A stretch of DNA of 10,510 bases from Actinomycetota bacterium (GTDB lineage: Bacteria; Actinomycetota; Humimicrobiia; Humimicrobiales; Humimicrobiaceae), in NCBI GenBank assembly GCA_028696435.1, contig JAQVHC010000042.1, forward strand, positions 1 to 10,510, written 5' to 3'. This document shows, piece by piece, positions 5,660 through 10,510 of this stretch (its first letter is position 1; the number at the start of each line of letters is the position of its first letter). The notes beneath the pieces were generated by a model. The model searched no databases and was not told where the DNA came from. It worked only from the letters and a program-made list of their open reading frames with translations. The position numbers and the translations under genes were made by a program.

Positions 5660-7324
5660 ATGTTGCAAGAATATCTAATAAACCCATCATTTACACAGAA
5701 AGTTCACAAATACACTGATTGCATCATTGTGGGTAGTGGTATTGCCGGACTTTCTACTGCAATAAGATTAGCAGAAAACTCTAATATAAAGGTAAAAGTT
5801 TTCACCAAAAGTTCTCTTTCGGAATCTACTACGTGGTATGCACAGGGCGGCATTGCTGCTGCCATTAAAAAGCCGGACAGCTGGGAATCCCATTATAAGG
5901 ATACTATAACTGCAGGACAGGGTTTATGTGACCCTAAAGCTGTAGAAATTCTGACTAAAACAGCTCCGGAGATGATTGAAAACCTTATAGAAATAGGTAC
6001 CAATTTTGATATTTCAGAAGGTGAAATAAGCCTTACTATCGAAGGTGGACACAGCTTCCCGAGAGTTCTTCATGCAGGGGGAGATGCTACTGGAGAAGAA
6101 CTTGAGAAAAAACTTCTTTCTTATTCAAAGAGCATGGGGAGAATAAAATTCTTCCCCGATCACTTTGTCCTGGATGTTCTCGTTTATAAAAATAGCTGTG
6201 CCGGGATTATTGTTATGGACATAAAAACCCGCAGGATTGAAATATACCCATCTTCAAACATAGTGATTGCAACGGGTGGAATCGGGCAGATTTATGATTT
6301 ATCTACCAACCCCCCTATCTCTACCGGAGACGGAATTGCCATGGCCTATAGAGCTGGAGCCAGTATTATGGATATAGAATTTATACAGTTCCACCCGACA
6401 GTGTTTAAAACTAAAGACTCCAGACTTTTTTTAATAAGCGAAGCTCTTAGAGGAGAAGGCGCATATCTTCGGGACCCCGGTGGTAATAGATTTATGGTAG
6501 GAAAACATCCAATGGCAGAACTTGCACCCAGAGATGTAGTTGTAAAAGAAATAATGAGAGTAATGGATGAATTTGGCACTGATTTTGTTTATCTCGATGC
6601 AACACATATACCGGAAAGCTACCTTAAAGTACGCTTTCCAAATATTGTTTCAAAACTTAAAGAAAATGGCCTTGATTTAAAAAAAGATTTAATTAAAGTG
6701 TCACCAGCAGAGCATTACCTTAATGGGGGAATAAAAACTGATTATAACGGTAGAGCCAATATAAAAGGGCTATACAGTTGTGGTGAGTCAGCTGCAACAG
6801 GAGTGCATGGTGCAAACAGACTTGGCAGTAATTCTCTTATGGAAGGACTTGTATATGGCTGGAAAATTTACAATGATATACTAAAAAATATCGGTAAAAA
6901 GAGACCTGAAAGTGAAATTAAAGCAATTGAAGGAACTGGAAAAATTCTGGAAAAATCTAAAACAAAAAAAATAAAAGTTAAAAAATCATGTGGCACTCCT
7001 GCCAACATAAAAAACCTTATCCGTGAATTAAAAACTACTATGACAAAAAAAGCAGGAATATTTAGAGATGCAAAAAGATTAAAAGAGGCAGAGGAGTTTG
7101 TTAATTTTCACATAAATTGTGATTACTTATACAATACAAAGGATTTAGAAACACTGGAGTTCGTAAACATGCTAACTGTAGCCAGCCTCATAATAAAAGC
7201 AGCCAGCCTGAGAGAAGAGAGTAGAGGAACACACCAGAGAAATGACTTTCCGCAAAAAGATGACAAAAACTGGAAAAAGCATATAATACTCAAAAAAAAT
7301 AAAGTATATTTTAAAAATGTTTAA
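5660..7324 (+). CDS. nadB: L-aspartate oxidase NadB
   Basis: FAD-dependent oxidation of L-aspartate to iminoaspartate, the substrate of NadA; reduced FAD is reoxidised by O2 or, anaerobically, by fumarate. The Rossmann motif GSGIAG is at 25-30, followed by STTWYAQGGIAAA (56-68). It has the succinate-dehydrogenase-flavoprotein-like motifs HAGGDATGEE (138-147), IQFHPTVF (242-249), SEALRGEGAYLRD (260-272) and GVHGANRLGSNSLMEGLVYG (381-400). His245, Arg291, His352 and Arg387 occupy the positions of the E. coli NadB active-site residues, each shifted by one. The C-terminal signature SRGTHQRNDFP (521-531) separates NadB from fumarate reductase and succinate dehydrogenase flavoproteins. The 554-aa length is normal. 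The ATG lies 3 bp after the nadA stop without its own SD, suggesting translational coupling. Residues about 425-445 are a Lys-rich low-complexity linker before the C-terminal helical domain. Confidence 0.97.
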   Translation: MLQEYLINPSFTQKVHKYTDCIIVGSGIAGLSTAIRLAENSNIKVKVFTKSSLSESTTWYAQGGIAAAIKKPDSWESHYKDTITAGQGLCDPKAVEILTKTAPEMIENLIEIGTNFDISEGEISLTIEGGHSFPRVLHAGGDATGEELEKKLLSYSKSMGRIKFFPDHFVLDVLVYKNSCAGIIVMDIKTRRIEIYPSSNIVIATGGIGQIYDLSTNPPISTGDGIAMAYRAGASIMDIEFIQFHPTVFKTKDSRLFLISEALRGEGAYLRDPGGNRFMVGKHPMAELAPRDVVVKEIMRVMDEFGTDFVYLDATHIPESYLKVRFPNIVSKLKENGLDLKKDLIKVSPAEHYLNGGIKTDYNGRANIKGLYSCGESAATGVHGANRLGSNSLMEGLVYGWKIYNDILKNIGKKRPESEIKAIEGTGKILEKSKTKKIKVKKSCGTPANIKNLIRELKTTMTKKAGIFRDAKRLKEAEEFVNFHINCDYLYNTKDLETLEFVNMLTVASLIIKAASLREESRGTHQRNDFPQKDDKNWKKHIILKKNKVYFKNV

Positions 7325-7370
7325 AATATAAATGCATAAAATGCCCTGAAATATAAAAGGAAAATAAATA

Positions 7371-8246
7371 ATGGAAAATAAGATTTTAAAAAACGATGTT
7401 ATAGATATAATACGCATGGCTATCTTTGAGGATTTAAGTGATGCCGGGGATATTACTTCCCGGTATCTTATCCCTCCGGATAAAAAATCATTTTCATATA
7501 TTATATGTAAAGAAAAAAAAGGCGCTATTCTGAGCGGTCTCGATATAGCAGTTTTTACCTTTGAGGAAATTGACAGCAGAATAAAAGTTGAGAGATTTAA
7601 AAAAGACGGAGATAGACTGGAATATGAGGATAGAATCTGTAACATAAGCGGACCTGCGCTGTCCATTTTAAAAGCAGAGAGAACCTGTCTTAATTTTATC
7701 CAGCATATGTCTGGAATTGCTACTCTTACATCTGAATTTGTAAAGATTGCTGAACCATACGGTGTAAAAATTAAAGATACAAGAAAAACAACACCAGCTC
7801 TGCGTAAAATTGAAAAATATGCGGTGCTATGCGGAGGGGGATACAATCATCGTTTCGGCCTTTTTGATGGGATACTTATAAAAGATAACCACATAGCTGC
7901 TGCTGGAGGGATTTTAAAAGCTGTAGAAAAAATCAGGGCAGCCATATCTACCATATTTCCTGACTTAAAAATCGAAGTAGAGGTAAGAGACCTTAACCAG
8001 CTTGATGAGGCTCTTAAAGCCAGAGCAGATATTATAATGCTTGATAATATGAATACCAGAGAAATAGCAGAAGCTGTTAAGATGATAAGAGAAAGAAGAG
8101 GAAATCTATGCGAGATTGAAGCTTCAGGAAATATCACCTTAAAAAATCTCAGTCGGATTTGTAAAACAGGTGTTGATACAATATCGGTAGGAGCAATTAC
8201 CCATTCCGCGCCTGCAGTTGATTTCTCTATGGAATTTGAATATTAA
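7371..8246 (+). CDS. nadC: Nicotinate-nucleotide pyrophosphorylase (quinolinate phosphoribosyltransferase) NadC
   Basis: Converts quinolinate and PRPP to nicotinate mononucleotide, CO2 and pyrophosphate, completing the route begun by NadB and NadA. Motifs: EDLSDAGDITS (20-30), ERTCLNFIQHMSGIAT (103-118), DTRKTTPALRKIEKYAV (136-152), GGGYNHRFGLFDGILIKDNH (155-174), VEVRDLNQ (203-210), IMLDNM (222-227), IEASGNI (249-255) and ISVGAITHS (271-279). These include the basic residues that hold the quinolinate carboxylates and the PRPP phosphate. The 291-aa length is normal. A 46-bp gap separates it from nadB, with an AAGG site ten bases before the ATG. It is the last gene of the operon; no strong intrinsic terminator follows, only A+T palindromes near 8283-8298. 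Confidence 0.97.
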   Translation: MENKILKNDVIDIIRMAIFEDLSDAGDITSRYLIPPDKKSFSYIICKEKKGAILSGLDIAVFTFEEIDSRIKVERFKKDGDRLEYEDRICNISGPALSILKAERTCLNFIQHMSGIATLTSEFVKIAEPYGVKIKDTRKTTPALRKIEKYAVLCGGGYNHRFGLFDGILIKDNHIAAAGGILKAVEKIRAAISTIFPDLKIEVEVRDLNQLDEALKARADIIMLDNMNTREIAEAVKMIRERRGNLCEIEASGNITLKNLSRICKTGVDTISVGAITHSAPAVDFSMEFEY

Positions 8247-8312
8247 ATTAACAGCCGGAAATATTAATTTCAATAAAAATACTATTTTTTAAAAAATAAA
8301 ACCTTTTAAGTG

Positions 8313-8340
8313 TTGTAATTAAAATAAATAGCTTTATAAT
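8313..8340 (+). promoter_or_regulatory. mgtE: Candidate sigma70-like promoter for the mgtE leader
   Basis: TTGTAA (8313-8318), a 16-bp spacer and a perfect TATAAT (8335-8340). Transcription would begin near 8347, giving an mgtE leader of about 460 nt. The perfect -10 and acceptable spacing make this the best promoter match in the window, but the surrounding DNA is very A+T-rich. Confidence 0.45.
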
Positions 8341-8417
8341 TATGTGGCACTTTGTTTATGGTATTTAGCTAATAAGATATAGTGTTATTTAGAAATATAT
8401 AGAGGCTAGAGGTTAAA

Positions 8418-8448
8418 CTTTGGATAAAACACCCGGTCAACGGCAAAG
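8418..8448 (+). ncRNA. Potential leader hairpin
   Basis: CTTTG (8418-8422) can pair with CAAAG (8444-8448), and CCG (8433-8435) with CGG (8441-8443) around a GTCAA loop. The two stems are continuous on the 3' side, with a 10-nt bulge on the 5' side. Stability is modest; it is listed because it belongs to a series of hairpins in the same leader. Confidence 0.3.
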
Positions 8449-8485
8449 ATTATTAATTAATTTACCTTTTTTAAAAATAGAGGTA

Positions 8486-8516
8486 AGTAAAAAGCGTACA
8501 GGCCTTTATTTTTACT
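8486..8516 (+). ncRNA. Potential 8-bp leader hairpin
   Basis: AGTAAAAA (8486-8493) and TTTTTACT (8509-8516) are perfect inverted repeats around a 15-nt loop containing GGCC. The stem is mostly A-U, so it would be weak alone. The upstream pair TTACCT/AGGTAA (8462-8467/8481-8486) shares its last base with it, so the two cannot both form fully. Confidence 0.3.
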
Positions 8517-8532
8517 GATATATAAAGTTTTT

Positions 8533-8573
8533 TTATAACCTCCATTTTTAAAAAGGTACAATGGAGGTTATAA
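8533..8573 (+). promoter_or_regulatory. Perfect 13-bp inverted repeat hiding a ribosome binding site
   Basis: TTATAACCTCCAT (8533-8545) and ATGGAGGTTATAA (8561-8573) are exact reverse complements around a 15-nt loop; T8546 and A8560 add a fourteenth pair. The right arm contains GGAGG (8563-8567), five bases before the ATG at 8573, so the folded RNA would block the SD and touch the start of the 72-aa ORF. The left arm mimics the 16S anti-SD (CCTCC). There is no U-run after it, so it is not a standard terminator on the + strand. A dimeric DNA-binding operator is the alternative reading. Confidence 0.6.
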
Positions 8574-8791
8574 TGCACAGAAAATCACTTCATAGTTTCA
8601 TAAATAAAAATAGAATAATCCTTATTTATAGCTTTTGTAAGGAAATTACTGCTAAAAAAATTATAGAGCATTATTTTTCCCCGACTTGCTTAAGATCATC
8701 AGGTCCGGGCAATTTAAAAGAAGAAATATCCCTGTCCCCGGGTACTCCTAAATTTAAATTCAATTATTTATTAACATACCTTTTAATATAG
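8573..8791 (+). CDS. Possible 72-aa leader ORF upstream of mgtE, unrecognised
   Basis: Starts MHRKSLHSF at the ATG at 8573, five bases after a strong GGAGG; an earlier in-frame ATG at 8561 has no SD and lies inside the hairpin. The first half contains a moderately hydrophobic stretch (IILIYSFCKEI). The second half, with sequences such as SSGPGNLKEE and SLSPGTPK, has four prolines and is encoded by a locally G+C-rich patch. No family was recognised. Its stop codon (8789-8791) overlaps the start of the mgtE ribosome binding site region, 13 bp before the mgtE ATG, so translation could be coupled. It may be a real small protein, a regulatory leader peptide, or a chance frame across structured RNA. 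The strong SD is the main support. Confidence 0.35.
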   Translation: MHRKSLHSFINKNRIILIYSFCKEITAKKIIEHYFSPTCLRSSGPGNLKEEISLSPGTPKFKFNYLLTYLLI

Positions 8792-8798
8792 AGAGGAG
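8792..8798 (+). promoter_or_regulatory. mgtE: mgtE ribosome binding site
   Basis: AGAGGAG, six bases before the mgtE ATG at 8805, directly follows the stop codon of the possible leader ORF. It is among the strongest SD sequences in the window and fixes the mgtE start. Confidence 0.75.
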
Positions 8799-8804
8799 CG
8801 TGAA

Positions 8805-10160
8805 ATGTTAAGTTATCAGGAATATGAAACAGTTGAAAAAATCAATAAACTGATTGAAAAAAAAGAGTGGAAAGAAATAAAAAAAGAACTTGATCAGCTC
8901 CCCTCCTCAGATATCGCATATATCTTAGAAAACTCAGACAGCGAAACAAAACTATTACTATTCCGCCTGCTTCCAAATGAAAAAGCAGCAAAAGTTTTTT
9001 CCGAGCTTGAACCGGATGAGCAAGAATCAATTTTAAGAAATATAGGAAACAAAAAAGTAAAGCAGCTTATTCTTGAGCTTCCGCCAGATGATAGAACTGA
9101 AATTTTTGGTGACCTTCCCGGGAATATTACCCAGAAGTTATTAAATATACTTCCCCCCGTAGAGCGAAGGGAAGCTCTTGCTCTTCTATGTTATCCTGAG
9201 GGAAGTGTCGGAAGAATAATGACACCAGAATATATAGCTGTTAAGAAAGACTGGACAATAGAAAAAGCTCTGAATCACATAAGGGAACGCGGTAAAGATG
9301 CTGAAACTGTAAATGTAATTTATGTCGTAGATAACAAATGGCATTTGATTGACAGCCTGCCAATCAGAAAATTTATCCTGGCTGCTCCACAGGATAAGGT
9401 TAGTTCGATTATGGATTACAAATTTATTTCCATATCTCCGTATGAGGATCAGGAAGAAGCAGTAAAAATAATAAAAAAATATAATCTGGTTGCGCTGCCT
9501 GTAGTGGATAGAGAAGGCGTGCTTCTGGGGATCGTAACAATTGATGATATACTGGACGTTCTTGAAGAAGAAACAACAGAAGACTTCCATAAAGGTGCTG
9601 CCGTTTCCCCGATTGGTATAAGTTATACTACTGCATCACCGTGGATACTCTACAAAAAAAGGATTCTCTGGCTTACAGTACTCTTGTTTGCAGGGTTTAT
9701 ATCTTCTACAATAATGTCCCATTTTCAGGTAGCTCTTGAATCAGTCATTGCTCTTGCTTTCTTTATACCGGTCCTTATAGATACAGGTGGTAATACATCA
9801 ACACAATCTGCAACTCTTATTATTCGTGCAATAGCAACAGGTGACCTTACTCTTCGAAAGTGGTTTTCAGTAGTAAAAAAGGAGTTATTGACAGGCTTTC
9901 TCCTTGGTTTATCCATGGGCATAATATTCTTTTTAAGATGCATTATACTAAACGAAGGTATTCAGATGGCATTAACGCTCGGAATTTCAACCTTCAGCAT
10001 AATAGTAATTTCAAACCTTATAGGCGCACTGCTCCCGATTATTCTTACAAAATTAAGGCTGGACCCTGCAATTATAAGCAGCCCGCTTCTGACCACAATA
10101 ATCGACGCTATAGGGCTATTGATTTATTTTTATGTTGCACACATTATTTTTAAATTATAA
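8805..10160 (+). CDS. mgtE: Magnesium channel/transporter MgtE
   Basis: Mg2+ uptake through a dimeric inner-membrane channel gated by cytosolic Mg2+. Domain order is canonical. The MgtE N helical domain covers about 5-130 (LFRLLPNEKAAKVFSEL, LPPDDRTEIFGDLP). Two CBS domains follow: about 135-197 (MTPEYIAVKKDWTIEKAL) and 198-258 (LPVVDREGVLLGIVTIDDIL). After the plug/connecting helix comes a five-helix membrane domain from about 285 to 451. The pore signature PVLIDTGGNTSTQSA is at 322-336. The acidic residue of TM5, Asp434 in TTIID, corresponds to the Mg2+-binding Asp of the Thermus thermophilus channel. The length of 451 aa is standard. It is probably transcribed separately from nadC, after a long leader with hairpins that may sense Mg2+ or respond to leader-ORF translation. 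Convergent with the oxidoreductase gene on the right. Confidence 0.96.
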   Translation: MLSYQEYETVEKINKLIEKKEWKEIKKELDQLPSSDIAYILENSDSETKLLLFRLLPNEKAAKVFSELEPDEQESILRNIGNKKVKQLILELPPDDRTEIFGDLPGNITQKLLNILPPVERREALALLCYPEGSVGRIMTPEYIAVKKDWTIEKALNHIRERGKDAETVNVIYVVDNKWHLIDSLPIRKFILAAPQDKVSSIMDYKFISISPYEDQEEAVKIIKKYNLVALPVVDREGVLLGIVTIDDILDVLEEETTEDFHKGAAVSPIGISYTTASPWILYKKRILWLTVLLFAGFISSTIMSHFQVALESVIALAFFIPVLIDTGGNTSTQSATLIIRAIATGDLTLRKWFSVVKKELLTGFLLGLSMGIIFFLRCIILNEGIQMALTLGISTFSIIVISNLIGALLPIILTKLRLDPAIISSPLLTTIIDAIGLLIYFYVAHIIFKL

Positions 10161-10178
10161 TAAAAAACTACAGCAAAC

Positions 10179-10206
10179 TACCAGTACTGCAGAAAAGCTA
10201 CTGGTA
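10179..10206. terminator. Hairpin between convergent mgtE and oxidoreductase genes
   Basis: TACCAGTA (10179-10186) and TACTGGTA (10199-10206) are perfect inverted repeats, with a further GC/GC pair inside across a 2-nt bulge. It lies 19 bp after the mgtE stop and 20 bp after the minus-strand gene's stop, the expected place for a shared bidirectional terminator. On the minus strand a T-run lies about ten bases further on (10166-10161); on the + strand there is no U-tract. Factor-independent termination is therefore uncertain. Confidence 0.4.
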
Positions 10207-10226
10207 ACCATCTTACTTCAGGTATA

Positions 10227-10510
10227 TTAAATTTGAACTTTTATAGACTCTTTTAGGGATCTATTTATCGCCTCCAAAATCTGGATATCAAGAAGCGCTC
10301 TTTCTGACGTGTAGTATGGTTTTGATTTATTTTCAAGGCAATCGACAAAATCTTTCCACATTTCATAATAAGGGTCAATTTCACTTGCTTCTATCTCTTC
10401 TGCAATCCCGTTATTTTCCTCAACTGTAATTTTTGAGCCTTCATCATAGAATGCAAGACCATCTGTACCCCTTACAATAAAGTAATTTCTATTTCCGTTT
10501 AGATAATATG
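10227..10510 (-). CDS. Gfo/Idh/MocA-family oxidoreductase, C-terminal fragment (runs off window)
   Basis: Ninety-three C-terminal residues before the stop are visible; the rest, including the Rossmann NAD(P) domain and any start, lies beyond the right edge. The visible part ends a C-terminal beta-sheet substrate domain (NYFIVRGTDGLAFYDEGSK) followed by the typical tail of this family: a helix like YYEMWKDFVDCLENKSKP, then TSERALLDIQILEAINRSL and a short final strand SIKVQI. In the family this tail reads roughly F-x-x-F-(3-4)-hydrophobic-x-x-G/K-P, then an Ala/Leu-rich helix ending in AI-x-x-S. Substrate (sugar, inositol or other polyol) cannot be inferred from this end. Transcribed towards mgtE. 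Confidence 0.7.
   Translation of the reverse strand, partial: YYLNGNRNYFIVRGTDGLAFYDEGSKITVEENNGIAEEIEASEIDPYYEMWKDFVDCLENKSKPYYTSERALLDIQILEAINRSLKESIKVQI

Larger units (their letters stand above)
8247..8804 (+). other. 558-bp region between nadC and mgtE; probable structured mgtE leader
   Basis: The left end (8247-8312) is A+T-rich with weak palindromes, including the 16-bp perfect palindrome at 8283-8298, and no convincing nadC terminator. A good sigma70-like promoter candidate sits at 8313-8340. Downstream, hairpins can form at 8418-8448, 8462-8486 (TTACCT/AGGTAA), 8486-8516 and 8533-8573; the second and third share base 8486 and so would compete. The last covers the ribosome binding site of a possible 72-aa ORF (8573-8791). 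Inside that ORF, CCGGG (8705-8709) can pair with CCCGG (8737-8741) in an unusually G+C-rich patch. I could not match the region to the M-box, yybP-ykoY or any other riboswitch I know. Confidence 0.5.

Noticed and set aside
7172..7846. 224-aa open frame on the minus strand across the nadB 3' end and nadC
   Set aside because: It is antisense to two well-conserved genes and its translation has no recognisable motif; it is a shadow frame of A+T-rich coding DNA.
8283..8298. 16-bp perfect palindrome as a terminator of nadC
   Set aside because: It consists only of A and T with no loop, so it would not form a stable RNA hairpin; such palindromes are expected in A+T-rich spacer DNA.
8341..8804. M-box Mg2+ riboswitch upstream of mgtE
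   Set aside because: I could not find the conserved M-box core segments or its three-helix arrangement; only unrelated hairpins are visible.

Overview
The window is A+T-rich, gene-dense prokaryotic DNA from an anaerobe-type metabolism. It carries eight recognisable genes, one weakly supported small ORF, and one gene cut by the right edge. Signals for the host lineage conflict. A lipobox lipoprotein, the MgtE architecture, a bacterial-style nadA-nadB-nadC operon, sigma70-like promoter candidates and GGAG/GGTGAT-type ribosome binding sites fit a low-GC bacterium. The type IA topoisomerase is clearly of the archaeal family. I lean towards a bacterium carrying an archaeal-type TopA, but a euryarchaeon with bacterial-type accessory genes is not excluded.

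Layout. (1) 66-1494, + strand: a lipoprotein with an extra C-terminal membrane anchor, overlapping the gene for the beta subunit of a class I [4Fe-4S] fumarase-type hydro-lyase. (2) 1452-4326, - strand: the alpha subunit of the same enzyme, preceded by topA, which overlaps it by 56 bp. The two hydro-lyase subunits are therefore convergent and overlap tail to tail by 43 bp, instead of forming the usual alpha-beta operon. (3) 4327-4741: a 415-bp divergent promoter region between topA and nadA, with a 13-bp direct repeat at the topA promoter. (4) 4742-8246, + strand: nadA, nadB and nadC, the complete aspartate-to-nicotinate-mononucleotide route. (5) 8247-8804: a long non-coding leader with several hairpins. 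The last is a perfect 13-bp stem that would hide the ribosome binding site of a possible 72-aa ORF directly in front of mgtE. (6) 8805-10160, + strand: mgtE, a Mg2+ channel/transporter. (7) 10227-10510, - strand: the C-terminus of a Gfo/Idh/MocA-type oxidoreductase, convergent with mgtE.

How they may work together: NadB oxidises aspartate and, without O2, can pass electrons to fumarate. The fumarase subunits beside it interconvert malate and fumarate. NadA and class I fumarase both carry O2-sensitive [4Fe-4S] clusters, which suits an anaerobe. I found no tRNA, rRNA, CRISPR array, insertion sequence or phage gene. The least conventional parts are the convergent split fumarase and the structured mgtE leader.
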